The translations under genes and the position numbers were made by a program. 64,000 bases of DNA, taken from Bacteroides congonensis (GTDB lineage: Bacteria; Bacteroidota; Bacteroidia; Bacteroidales; Bacteroidaceae). The stretch is taken from the NCBI RefSeq assembly GCF_900130125.1, contig NZ_FQXY01000010.1, forward strand, positions 1,054,001 to 1,118,000, read 5' to 3'. Positions 44,167 to 53,015 of this stretch are shown here, in pieces; within the stretch, counting starts at the first letter, position 1, and the number at the start of each line of letters is the position of its first letter. The notes under the pieces are model-generated. The model was given only the letters and a program-made list of their open reading frames with translations, was not told the origin of the DNA and did no database searches.

Positions 44167-47100
44167 TTATAGACCGAGTCTTAATGTTAATGTAAACTGG
44201 CGGGGTACAGGTGAGGCTACTCCACCTGTGTTAAAGAATTCCGGATCTTGACCGTTTAATTTCTTGTCAGCATAAATTAAGAATAGATTGGTGGCTTGCA
44301 ACTTCAGGGATAAGTTGGAAATCTTAGCCGGAGTAATCCATTTTTGCGGGAAATCATAGGCTATTGATATTTCTTTCATACGTATGAAGTCTCCTTTTGC
44401 AATACGTTCCGTAGAATAATTGTATGCGTTGTAGGCGCGATACAAAGTTCGGTTGGCTTCATATTGCGGATTGCTTAATATTACAGGAATATTGGTTTTA
44501 GTTTCATCACCGGAAAGTGTCCAGCGGTTTTTGAACTCACGCGGCATGGCACTCAAGTCACTATACTTATAATTGAAATAGGGATTTAAACGGACTACAT
44601 TACCGAATGAATAGGTCATGAATATGTTCAGTTTAAAACCTTTGTATGTAAAAATGTTGCCAAAACTTCCTGTGACAGTCGGATCTGTAGGACCTTCATA
44701 CTTCAGGTAATCCAACTTTTCACGTTCCTGAAAGTTTATATCTGTTGAAGTTACAGTCCCATTGATGTTGAATTGTGGTATTCCGTTTTCATCCAATCCT
44801 GCGAAGGGGATAGAAAAAAGTGCCCGTACAGGATAACCTTCACGTGCGAACCCGCTTCCGGAAACAAGTTCCATCATACGTGTACGGCCTTTTAGATCGG
44901 TTACTTCATTTTTTGCATGTGCAAAAATGAAGTCTGAATTCCACGAGAAATCTTTTGTCTTGATATTCCTGGTTGAGAGGGTAAACTCTGTGCCATAAGA
45001 TTTCATGGTGGCTACATTGGCGAATTTATAGACGCTTCCTCCTACCCCTTGGGTTGGAATCAGACCAATCAGGTCGTAGTTATTACGAGTGTACCAGTCG
45101 GCAGAGAAATTGATCCGGTTATTAATAAATCCGATGTCGATTCCCAAATTTAATTCGTGTTTCTTTTCGTAAGTCAGTTCACTGTTTTCAGCGTCTTCGA
45201 TATACAGTCCTGTTTCTTGAATGTCGGTGAAAGGACGGTAAGGCGAATAACTGCGGATAATAGCTTGCGAATTGGTGACGTCAGCCGGTCCGCGGTCTGC
45301 TGTCAGCGAATATGAGGCTTTCAGAGTCAGGTTGGATATGGTTGGTTCTAAAGATTTGAAGAACTTTTCTTCATGCACATTCCAGGCACCGGATACATTC
45401 CAGGTTGGCAGCCAGCGGGAAGATCGGCTGCGTCCCATGCGGTTGGTTCCTTCGTACCGGAAAGTTCCGTTGATGGTATAGCGTCCGTCGTATGAATAGG
45501 TCGCGTTGGCGAATCCTGCTACACTTCGGGTCTGAGAATGGCTTAATGAGTAGTACTTGTTTCCGGTTTCAACTCCTTGTTTGAAGAATTGATATACGTA
45601 TGATGGAATTTCTCCCATAGAATATTGCATTCCCCAACCTTGAAAAGAAGAATAGGTTCTTTGCAGATCGTTGATTTCCATTCCGGCAAAGAAATTGGTG
45701 ATGTGTTTGTCGGCAAACAAATGATTCCATGAAAGAGTGGTACGGAAATCGAGTCCCAGCATTTTACGGTCTTGACGTTGGTAGATACCACCTTCGGGAA
45801 GCACGGAGATTGGTAATGCATAAGGGTTGTCGGGATTTATGTAGAGCCAGTCATTCTCTTTGCGGATAGTAGCGTCATCCAGTCCGCTACGGTAGGCTAT
45901 GGCTTGGTTGGAATCATCCAGTATATTATGTTCCTGCGAAGAAGTTTGATAGCGGACGGCTCCCAAAGCACTGACTTCTAATTCGGGGAGAACCTTCCAT
46001 TTTAACTCTCCTTGAAATTTTACATCCACTACATTGAGTTCGATATAATTGTTGTTTAATTCCCGCAGGATGTTGAACGGTGCATAGTTAGCTATGTAAT
46101 CTGCACTTGGATCTAGTGTGCGTGAGGTATTTAATGCGTATGAATACGGATTGATGTCAAAGTCACGAGTCACTTCTCCTGATGCAACGTCTAATGATGA
46201 ATTCATCGTTCCGGGTGCCTGCTGCTTGCGGTAAGAAGCGTTGGATATCAGGTTGATGGATAAATTCTTATATATATTATAGCTGGTGTTTATATTCGCT
46301 GTATAACGTTTGATTTCGCTCTGCTTGTACCATCCCGGATCAAGCATGGCACTTAGTGAAGCATAGAAAGAGGACTTTTCTGATCCGGATGTTATGCTGA
46401 CCGAGTGATTTTGTGAGATGTTGTTTGAGAAGAGTTCATCAAACCAGTCCGTGTTGCGCATTTCGGCTTCACGTAGGTAGGAGTTTCGTGAAGTAAGAGT
46501 GTTGGGTAAGCCGAACTGTCCGCTGCTTTCGTTGAATTCGTCTATCAGTTTATACATACGACCATATACACCGCTGTTTTTCGCACGGAAGAGATCCCCG
46601 CTGTTCAGCCAACCTTTCTGTTCCATTTCTTTATAGATACCCATTTGTTCCTGTGAATTCATAATGTTGAATTCATTGTAGCTAGGTATCATACGGGTAG
46701 TGAACTCGCCGGTATAGCTAATCTTGCTAACTCCTGCTTTTCCTTTCTTGGTAGTTACTACAATAACTCCCGCCATGGCGCGTGCGCCATATATAGAGGT
46801 TGCCGAACCGTCTTTCAGTATTTGGAAGCTTTCGATATCGTCGGAGTTCAATCCGGCAATAGCAGAGCTGATCAAGGTTTCCGCATCACCGGAAGATAGA
46901 TCGTCCGGTCCTACGTCAATGGCATCTTCCATGATAACGCCATCGACAACCCATAACGGTTTAGAACTTCCGTAGATGGAGGTGGCTCCACGCACACGAA
47001 TCTTCGGTGCCGTACCGAATGTTCCTGATACATTTTGTACGGATACACCTGCTGCACGTCCTTCGAGCCCACGACTGATGTCGGGCAGACCGTCAAGCTT

Positions 47101-47757
47101 TACATTGTCTGCTGTTAATTGGTTGGTTGCTCCTGTGAACAGGCGTTTGTCCATTTTCTGCATACCTGTAACCACAACCTCTGATAGCGTTTGTACATCA
47201 GGCATCAACGTAACGCTCATCGTAGGGGAAGGAGTAAGGTCTTGCGCTTTCATCCCTATATAGGAAAATTGCAGTATGGATTTGTTTGATACATTTTCTA
47301 TCGAGAACTTTCCGTCAATATCTGTCAATACACCGGATTTGCTCCCTTTGATGAGAACCGTTGCGCCAATGAGCGGTTGGTTGTCGTCACCGGAAATGAC
47401 TACACCTTTTACATTGAATACTTTTGCCTGTTTGGAAGGTCCTTTGAGACTAATGGTGACAAATTGGTCCTCAATGTGATATTCCAATGGCTTGTTGTTT
47501 AAAATAATATCAAGAACTTGCTCGATACTTTTATCCTTAGCAGCCCCCGAGACTGTGTACTTTTTGACATCATCGTACGTAAAAAGGATCTTGTATCCTG
47601 AGATCTTTTCCAGACGTTTTAGTACGGACGGCAATCGTTCGTTACTAAATTCAATTGTGATTTTCTTTTGTGGTTGTGCCTGGGCATTTACCTGATAAGG
47701 TAAAAAGCATAATACGCATAGAAAACACACAATGAGTAGCTTCCAATTTTTTCTCAT
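44167..47757 (-). CDS. SusC-family TonB-dependent transporter with STN signalling domain
   Basis: A 1196-residue outer-membrane transporter. Signal peptide to about residue 26; STN domain about 30-105 (ITIEFSNERLPSVLKRLEKI); carboxypeptidase-regulatory-like domain about 115-195 (GVVISGDDNQPLIGATVLIKG); TonB-box region SEVVVTGMQ; plug about 200-345 (PKIRVRGATSIYGSSKPLWV, ESFQILKDGSATSIYGARAM); then the barrel, ending FTLTLRLGL. The STN domain pairs with the FecR and ECF sigma genes upstream on the same strand, so the transporter is also a ligand sensor. Confidence 0.95.
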   Translation of the reverse strand: MRKNWKLLIVCFLCVLCFLPYQVNAQAQPQKKITIEFSNERLPSVLKRLEKISGYKILFTYDDVKKYTVSGAAKDKSIEQVLDIILNNKPLEYHIEDQFVTISLKGPSKQAKVFNVKGVVISGDDNQPLIGATVLIKGSKSGVLTDIDGKFSIENVSNKSILQFSYIGMKAQDLTPSPTMSVTLMPDVQTLSEVVVTGMQKMDKRLFTGATNQLTADNVKLDGLPDISRGLEGRAAGVSVQNVSGTFGTAPKIRVRGATSIYGSSKPLWVVDGVIMEDAIDVGPDDLSSGDAETLISSAIAGLNSDDIESFQILKDGSATSIYGARAMAGVIVVTTKKGKAGVSKISYTGEFTTRMIPSYNEFNIMNSQEQMGIYKEMEQKGWLNSGDLFRAKNSGVYGRMYKLIDEFNESSGQFGLPNTLTSRNSYLREAEMRNTDWFDELFSNNISQNHSVSITSGSEKSSFYASLSAMLDPGWYKQSEIKRYTANINTSYNIYKNLSINLISNASYRKQQAPGTMNSSLDVASGEVTRDFDINPYSYALNTSRTLDPSADYIANYAPFNILRELNNNYIELNVVDVKFQGELKWKVLPELEVSALGAVRYQTSSQEHNILDDSNQAIAYRSGLDDATIRKENDWLYINPDNPYALPISVLPEGGIYQRQDRKMLGLDFRTTLSWNHLFADKHITNFFAGMEINDLQRTYSSFQGWGMQYSMGEIPSYVYQFFKQGVETGNKYYSLSHSQTRSVAGFANATYSYDGRYTINGTFRYEGTNRMGRSRSSRWLPTWNVSGAWNVHEEKFFKSLEPTISNLTLKASYSLTADRGPADVTNSQAIIRSYSPYRPFTDIQETGLYIEDAENSELTYEKKHELNLGIDIGFINNRINFSADWYTRNNYDLIGLIPTQGVGGSVYKFANVATMKSYGTEFTLSTRNIKTKDFSWNSDFIFAHAKNEVTDLKGRTRMMELVSGSGFAREGYPVRALFSIPFAGLDENGIPQFNINGTVTSTDINFQEREKLDYLKYEGPTDPTVTGSFGNIFTYKGFKLNIFMTYSFGNVVRLNPYFNYKYSDLSAMPREFKNRWTLSGDETKTNIPVILSNPQYEANRTLYRAYNAYNYSTERIAKGDFIRMKEISIAYDFPQKWITPAKISNLSLKLQATNLFLIYADKKLNGQDPEFFNTGGVASPVPRQFTLTLRLGL

Positions 47758-47774
47758 ACGTTTTAATTTAATAA

Positions 47775-47810
47775 CACTAGTTTGAATACGTTTATAATAC
47801 TAGTGCGTAT
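47775..47810. promoter_or_regulatory. Interleaved inverted repeats upstream of susC
   Basis: CACTAGT (47775-47781) pairs with ACTAGTG (47799-47805), and ATACG (47786-47790) pairs with CGTAT (47806-47810). The two stems overlap and cannot form at once. They lie 18-53 bp upstream of the susC start, where the promoter should be. A regulator site or alternative leader structures are both possible. Confidence 0.4.
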
Positions 47811-47909
47811 GAGCTTAAAAAATGGACACCCCTTTTGCGACTTATTTTTTAATAAAAGTGATAATTTGCTGCTTGTTGCATGAATTTGTTATACTTATGC
47901 AATAAAAAA

Positions 47910-49073
47910 TCAGTCTACAGTAAGCGTGTTGCCTTGCAAGGTTACTGTTACTTTTTTCATTCTGTTAAGTAATGAAATGGTGTGTTCCAAGTCTTTGGAG
48001 CGGTCGGAAACGAAGTGCATCTTATAGTTCATCGCTTCTTTGTTTCTGAATTCGATGTTTACGTTGTACCAACGTCCCAAACTTTGCATGATGTCTTTTA
48101 ATGTGATATCATCAAAGTAGAAATAACCGTCTTTCCAATAGACATATGAATCCAGGTCAACTTCAGTAAGCACAAAGTTGCCGTCAGATTGCAGATGTGC
48201 GTCTTCTCCCGGATAAAGTCTGGTATAAGAACCTCCCCGGGTATTGCTGACTTCCACTTTCCCATTGATAAGTACTACGTGGGTATCTTCGGGAGAGTAA
48301 CTGCGAATATTGAATTCAGTGCCAAGAACTCTGGTTTGAACAGTTGGGGTTTTTACGATGAAAGGGCGGTCAGGGTTTTTGGTCACTTTAAAGTAGGCTT
48401 CTCCTTCTAAAGTGACAACACGCTCTTTACCTACAAAGGCTGTGGGATAGACAAAATTACTATTGGCGTTGAGCCATACTTCTGTTCCGTCACATAATAC
48501 GACCTTGAAACTTTCACCTCTCGGGACGGTTAGTACATGAGTCTGTGTCGTTTTCGAGATGATTTGCCTGTAATCTAACTCTTTCTTTTCGGGTTTTGCA
48601 GGTATAGTTTTGTGATGAACCTGATTATTGGATAGTGGTTCGTCCAACATAATTTTCTCTCCGTTATCTTTTTGTAGAATGATATGCTGGGGGGCGGTAT
48701 CGGCCGTGAAAACTGTAATAGGCTCGACAGGGGATGTTGTCAGGGTGTCAATAAAGTAATAAGTTCCTAGAAGAACGGCAACCATGGCGGCTATGCCGAT
48801 TCCGGTTTTCCACAGAATAGAACGCATGCGTGAGGAGGACTTTCTCTTTTTGAATCGCTTAAGTTCCATTTCCACATCAGGTAGTTTGGTTCTATCTTGC
48901 TGTTGCAGGAAGAGACTGCTGTCCATTATATCACGGCAAGTTTGCAGGCATTCCTCGTCCTCAAACAGTTCTTGTAATTGCTTGTCGCTTATTTCCGCCG
49001 GACTTTCCATGATGTCGAGCGCTTTCTCTACAGATTCCTCTGTGCAGTTTATATTGTCAATATGTTTATTCAT
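47910..49073 (-). CDS. FecR-type anti-sigma factor
   Basis: A 387-residue membrane regulator. The N-terminal cytoplasmic part precedes a transmembrane helix at about residues 88-110 (TGIGIAAMVAVLLGTYYFI). The periplasmic FecR domain runs from about 185 (VPRGESFKVVLCDGTEVWLN) and the DUF4974-type C-terminal domain from about 315 (YFDDITLKDIMQSLGRWY). It probably holds the adjacent ECF sigma factor inactive until the STN-SusC signals ligand capture. Gap to susC is 152 bp with no gene. Confidence 0.93.
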   Translation of the reverse strand: MNKHIDNINCTEESVEKALDIMESPAEISDKQLQELFEDEECLQTCRDIMDSSLFLQQQDRTKLPDVEMELKRFKKRKSSSRMRSILWKTGIGIAAMVAVLLGTYYFIDTLTTSPVEPITVFTADTAPQHIILQKDNGEKIMLDEPLSNNQVHHKTIPAKPEKKELDYRQIISKTTQTHVLTVPRGESFKVVLCDGTEVWLNANSNFVYPTAFVGKERVVTLEGEAYFKVTKNPDRPFIVKTPTVQTRVLGTEFNIRSYSPEDTHVVLINGKVEVSNTRGGSYTRLYPGEDAHLQSDGNFVLTEVDLDSYVYWKDGYFYFDDITLKDIMQSLGRWYNVNIEFRNKEAMNYKMHFVSDRSKDLEHTISLLNRMKKVTVTLQGNTLTVD

Positions 49074-49137
49074 TGCTTTCAGATTCTATATCAATCTTAC
49101 TATATTACGTTTAATCACCTATATAAAGACACCTGCT

Positions 49138-49680
49138 TTATGTTTTTTTTACACATTCTTCACGTATTACTTGCAGAGCTTTCACAATATGCTTTCTTAC
49201 TGCGCTGACACTGATATTCAGTTCTTCCGCTACTTCCTGATATTTTTTACGTTGGATATAGCATTCCTCTAAAATATGTCTTGTGTGTGGGGTGAGTTTT
49301 TCCATAGCCTTACTGATGTGCATCATTCTCTCATCTTGTTCCTGATATTCCGTTTCTACATAACTTTTAGTTAGTTCGGAGTAGATTTGAACATACTGCT
49401 CATGTGTATTTTGATGCCTCAGGAAATCAATGCTTTTATTACGGACATATATGTATAAATAAGATTTGGCAGTGGCTTTATCTATTTTTGCGTAATTGGC
49501 CCATATAAATTCGAAGGCATCGCTTACGATATCTTTGCTAGCCTCCATATTATTAATCAAGTGAAATGCGTAATAATAAAGTTGAGGATAGTACTCTTTA
49601 AAAAGAAAATCAAAATCTGCCTTATCTTCCACGTGCTTTAAAGTGTTGAATAGTAAATAAATTGCGCTGCAAATAAACAA
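49138..49680 (-). CDS. ECF RNA polymerase sigma factor (no ATG start)
   Basis: About 165-180 residues. Region sigma2 is DFDFLFKEYYPQLYYYAFHL and ASKDIVSDAFEFIWANY; region sigma4 is LTPHTRHILEECYIQRKKYQ with the HTH VAEELNISVSAVRKHIV. No in-frame ATG lies between the upstream stop codon (49714-49716) and the first conserved residues. The candidates are TTG at 49680 (the coordinates given here) or GTG at 49632, which gives VEDKADFDFLF and fits the family length better. It pairs with the FecR gene 64 bp downstream and with the STN-SusC. Confidence 0.85.
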   Translation of the reverse strand: MFICSAIYLLFNTLKHVEDKADFDFLFKEYYPQLYYYAFHLINNMEASKDIVSDAFEFIWANYAKIDKATAKSYLYIYVRNKSIDFLRHQNTHEQYVQIYSELTKSYVETEYQEQDERMMHISKAMEKLTPHTRHILEECYIQRKKYQEVAEELNISVSAVRKHIVKALQVIREECVKKT

Positions 49681-49725
49681 ATAATAATTGAGAAATACAA
49701 AATGCTTTTTGTTTTATATTTATTG

Positions 49726-49733
49726 TATCTTTG
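49726..49733 (+). promoter_or_regulatory. -7 box for the reductase/PAP2 gene pair
   Basis: TATCTTTG matches the TAnnTTTG consensus, 69 bp before the ATG at 49803. A T-rich stretch lies upstream but no well-spaced -33 TTTG. Confidence 0.55.
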
Positions 49734-49802
49734 TGGCATAATCAAAAAATGTTTGGTGAGAATGCTTTAGTCAATTATTCACGCAGAACCTAGAAAATAA
49801 TA

Positions 49803-50810
49803 ATGGAGAGTATTTTAATTACGGGCGCAAGCGGTTTTATCGGAAGCTTCATCGTTGAGGAAGCGTTGAAACGGAAGTATGGCGTGTGGGCGGGAATCCG
49901 CTCTACCAGTAGCAAACAGTATCTGAAGAACCGGAAAATTCATTTTCTGGAACTGGACTTTGCGCATCCCAATGAACTTCGTGCCCAACTCTCCGGCCAT
50001 AAAGGCACTTACAACAAATTTGATTATATCATCCATTGTGCCGGTGTGACAAAATGCTCTGACAAGAAGACTTTTGATTATGTCAATTATCTCCAGACCA
50101 AATATTTTATTGACACGTTGAAAGCCCTGAATATGGTTCCAAAGCAGTTCATATATATAAGTACGCTTAGTGTATTCGGCCCTGTGCGTGAGAAAGATTA
50201 CACTCCGATAGAAGCGGATGACCTTCCTGCTCCTAATACTGCCTATGGCTTCAGCAAGTTGAAAGCCGAACTATATATTCAGAGTATTCCCGGATTCCCC
50301 TATGTCATTTATCGTCCTACGGGAGTGTATGGCCCTCGCGAATCGGATTATTTCCTGATGGCAAAATCTATTCAGAAGCATGTTGATTTCTCAGTGGGAT
50401 TCCGGCGCCAAGACCTGACTTTTGTTTATGTGAAAGACATTGTGAAAGCTATCTTCTTGGGAATGGAGAAGAAAGTTGCCCAAAAAACGTATTTCCTGAC
50501 AGATGGAAAGGTCTATAAGAGTCGTGCTTTTTCGGACCTGATACAAAAAGAATTGGGGAATCCATTTGTTCTTCATATGAAATGCCCGTTAATTGTGCTA
50601 AAAGTTATATCTTTGCTCGCTGAATTCGTTGCTACGCGTTCCAGAAAGTGCAGCACATTGAATTCTGATAAATATAAGATAATGAAACAACGCAACTGGC
50701 AATGTGATATAACCCCCACAATCAATGAATTGGGATATGCGCCCGAATATGATTTGGAGAGAGGTGTGCGTGAAACTATTGCCTGGTATAAAAATGAAGG
50801 ATGGCTTTAG
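49803..50810 (+). CDS. NAD(P)-dependent extended SDR (epimerase/reductase), possible 3-ketosphinganine reductase
   Basis: A 335-residue cytoplasmic short-chain dehydrogenase of the extended type: Rossmann motif ITGASGFIGSFI at the N-terminus and catalytic YGFSK (Tyr-x-x-x-Lys) near residue 150, after the catalytic-region ISTLSVFG. Annotation by family alone would be NDP-sugar epimerase or dihydroflavonol-reductase-like. Two points favour a lipid role: the gene overlaps by 10 bp a PAP2/Aur1-like membrane enzyme, and, from memory, the 3-ketosphinganine reductase of B. thetaiotaomicron (locus BT_0972) is annotated as this kind of protein. Orthology is not verified here. Confidence 0.8.
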   Translation: MESILITGASGFIGSFIVEEALKRKYGVWAGIRSTSSKQYLKNRKIHFLELDFAHPNELRAQLSGHKGTYNKFDYIIHCAGVTKCSDKKTFDYVNYLQTKYFIDTLKALNMVPKQFIYISTLSVFGPVREKDYTPIEADDLPAPNTAYGFSKLKAELYIQSIPGFPYVIYRPTGVYGPRESDYFLMAKSIQKHVDFSVGFRRQDLTFVYVKDIVKAIFLGMEKKVAQKTYFLTDGKVYKSRAFSDLIQKELGNPFVLHMKCPLIVLKVISLLAEFVATRSRKCSTLNSDKYKIMKQRNWQCDITPTINELGYAPEYDLERGVRETIAWYKNEGWL

Positions 50811-51766
50811 ACTTATTTAAGCGCGTAGAAACCCGGAAAGGGTTGTTTGCTGTGGAAAAGATTACATTGATTTATAATCTGCTGACTTCCATATTGATTC
50901 TGTTCCTGTTTCAGCGGATGGATCATCCATGGCACATGTTGCTGGATAGGGCTATGATTGCTGCGATGACTTTCTTGTTGATGTATCTTTACCGCCTCGC
51001 TCCTTGTAAGTTTTCGGCGTTTGTACGTATTGTCATTCAGATGAGTCTGCTTTCCTATTGGTATCCGGATACTTTTGAGTTCAACCGTTTCTTTCCCAAT
51101 TTGGATCATATCTTTGCTACCGCCGAACAGTTTATTTTCAACGGGCAACCTGCCATCTGGTTCTGTCATACATTCCCGCATCTTCTGGTCAGTGAAGCAT
51201 TTAATATGGGATATTTCTTCTATTATCCGATGATGTTGATTGTGGCGTTGTTCTATTTCATCTATAAGTTCGAGTGGTTTGAAAAGATGTCTTTTGTGCT
51301 TGTCACTTCTTTCTTTATATATTATCTGATTTATATCTTTGTTCCCGTTGCAGGCCCTCAATTCTACTTTCCTGCCATTGGATTTGATAATGTATCTAAA
51401 GGGATTTTCCCTGCTATCGGTGATTATTTCAATCACCATCAGGAATTGCTTCCCGGACCGGGATATCAGCACGGGTTCTTTTATAATCTGGTGGAAGGTT
51501 CGCAGCAAGTAGGCGAGCGCCCTACAGCGGCATTCCCAAGTTCACATGTCGGCATTTCTACCATTCTGATGATTATGGCCTGGCGTGGAAGTAAGAGGTT
51601 ATTTGTCTGCTTGATTCCTTTCTATATGTTACTTTGTGGAGCTACCGTGTATATTCAGGCGCATTATGTCATTGATGCTATCGTAGGATTCTTCTCCGCA
51701 TTTCTGTTGTATGTGGTGGCAACTTGGATGTTTAAGAAGTGGTTTGCGCAGCCGATGTTCAAATAG
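50801..51766 (+). CDS. PAP2-superfamily membrane enzyme, Aur1/inositolphosphotransferase-like
   Basis: A 321-residue integral membrane protein with about six hydrophobic helices (for example LIYNLLTSILILFLF, SFFIYYLIYIFVPV, AFLLYVVATWMF). Catalytic PAP2 motifs are present: FPSSHVGIS near residue 246 (motif 2 with His) and HYVIDAIVG near 287 (motif 3 with His and Asp). The arrangement resembles the PAP2_3 group that includes fungal Aur1 inositol-phosphorylceramide synthase. It may transfer a phospho-headgroup to ceramide or dephosphorylate a lipid. The start codon lies inside the end of the reductase gene (10-bp overlap), so the two are translated together. Confidence 0.82.
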   Translation: MALDLFKRVETRKGLFAVEKITLIYNLLTSILILFLFQRMDHPWHMLLDRAMIAAMTFLLMYLYRLAPCKFSAFVRIVIQMSLLSYWYPDTFEFNRFFPNLDHIFATAEQFIFNGQPAIWFCHTFPHLLVSEAFNMGYFFYYPMMLIVALFYFIYKFEWFEKMSFVLVTSFFIYYLIYIFVPVAGPQFYFPAIGFDNVSKGIFPAIGDYFNHHQELLPGPGYQHGFFYNLVEGSQQVGERPTAAFPSSHVGISTILMIMAWRGSKRLFVCLIPFYMLLCGATVYIQAHYVIDAIVGFFSAFLLYVVATWMFKKWFAQPMFK

Positions 51767-51889
51767 GTGCGGAAATGAATGAGAATTTGTTTTCAATTAC
51801 TGATTCGCATAAGTAGAACATGAACTGTCGATAGCGGTGAAAACAGTGAACCCCCAAAAGCAACTTATCTGTGTGCATTTAATTATCTG

Positions 51890-52891
51890 CTAATTATCTG
51901 CTATGGTCGAAGAATTCATCCTTTCGGAAATCGTTTCAAATATCCGGAACAGTTCTTCCTTGGTTTCTGCACGGAGCATTGCAATGCGGGTATCCCGGAA
52001 GTTTGGTATCCCTTTGAATAACGGACTTGCAGCCAAGTGGCGGCGCACGTGCAGAATACCTCTACGCTCATCGAGCAAATTTACACTGTCAATCACTTCC
52101 TGACGAAGAACATCCATGCACCAATCAAAGCTTAGTGGTGGCAGTTCCTCACCTGTCTCCAAATAATGTTTCATTTCTTTGAATATCCACGGACGACCAA
52201 AGCTGGCACGACCAATCATTACAGCATCTACTCCGTAACGGTCAAAACACTCCTTGCAGCGTTGGGGGGTAGTCACATCTCCGTTGCCAATGATGGGAAT
52301 ATGCATTCGCGGATTGTTTTTCACTTCGCCTATCAGTGTCCAGTCTGCTTCTCCGGTGTACATCTGTGCCCGTGTACGACCGTGTATGGTCAAGGCTGCA
52401 ATACCACAGTCCTGCAACTGTTCCGCCAAATCCACGATAATCTTGTTATTAGCATCCCATCCCAAACGGGTTTTCACTGTCACAGGTATCTTCACAGCAT
52501 CTGCCACGGCACGGGTAATCTCCAGCATTTTAGGAATATTCTGTAGCATTCCTGCCCCTGCCCCTTTTCCGGCAACTCTTTTCACCGGGCATCCGAAATT
52601 AATATCTAAAATATCAGGCTGCGCCTCTTCCACGATTTTGGCAGCTTCTACCATTGTCTCCGTATCCTTTCCGTATATCTGAATAGCGACAGGACGTTCT
52701 TCGTCACTGATACTCAGTTTCTGCGCAGTCTTGCTGACGGCACGGATGAGCGCATCGCTCGATACGAATTCTGTATATACCATGTCCGCTCCAAACTTTT
52801 TGCACATCAGGCGGAAGGCCGGGTCGGTCACGTCTTCCATGGGAGCGAGCAGGATAGGGTGTTCACCCAGGTCTATATGGTTAATCTTCAT
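51890..52891 (-). CDS. dusB: tRNA-dihydrouridine synthase
   Basis: A 333-residue flavoenzyme that reduces uridine to dihydrouridine in the tRNA D-loop. FMN-barrel hallmarks: LLAPMEDVTDPAFRLM at the start, DINFGCPVKRV near residue 97 with the catalytic Cys, VTVKTRLGW near 138, LTIHGRTRAQMY near 167 and MIGRASFGRPWIF near 225. The best match among the Dus groups is DusB, judged by motif and length. The last codons lie in an 11-bp tandem duplication (TAATTATCTGC twice) around the stop. It is divergent from the U32 gene, with overlapping promoters. Confidence 0.93.
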   Translation of the reverse strand: MKINHIDLGEHPILLAPMEDVTDPAFRLMCKKFGADMVYTEFVSSDALIRAVSKTAQKLSISDEERPVAIQIYGKDTETMVEAAKIVEEAQPDILDINFGCPVKRVAGKGAGAGMLQNIPKMLEITRAVADAVKIPVTVKTRLGWDANNKIIVDLAEQLQDCGIAALTIHGRTRAQMYTGEADWTLIGEVKNNPRMHIPIIGNGDVTTPQRCKECFDRYGVDAVMIGRASFGRPWIFKEMKHYLETGEELPPLSFDWCMDVLRQEVIDSVNLLDERRGILHVRRHLAASPLFKGIPNFRDTRIAMLRAETKEELFRIFETISERMNSSTIADN

Positions 52892-52944
52892 ATATGATTT
52901 TGCTATTTACTGTTTATGATTGAAGTAACTTCTTGTTTTCGCTG

Positions 52945-52952
52945 CAAAAATA
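52945..52952 (-). promoter_or_regulatory. dusB promoter, -7 box
   Basis: CAAAAATA reads TATTTTTG on the minus strand, matching TAnnTTTG, 54 bp from the dusB start. It lies only 13 bp from the divergent box at 52965, so the two promoters overlap. Confidence 0.55.
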
Positions 52953-52964
52953 CGGAAAAAAGCC

Positions 52965-52972
52965 TACCTTTG
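52965..52972 (+). promoter_or_regulatory. Promoter -7 box of the U32/thioesterase/dprA transcript
   Basis: TACCTTTG matches TAnnTTTG, 44 bp before the ATG at 53016. It is arranged back to back with the dusB box. Confidence 0.6.
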
Positions 52973-53015
52973 TACGCATTCATTTGCTTAACTGATACAA
53001 ATAAGTATATATTCT

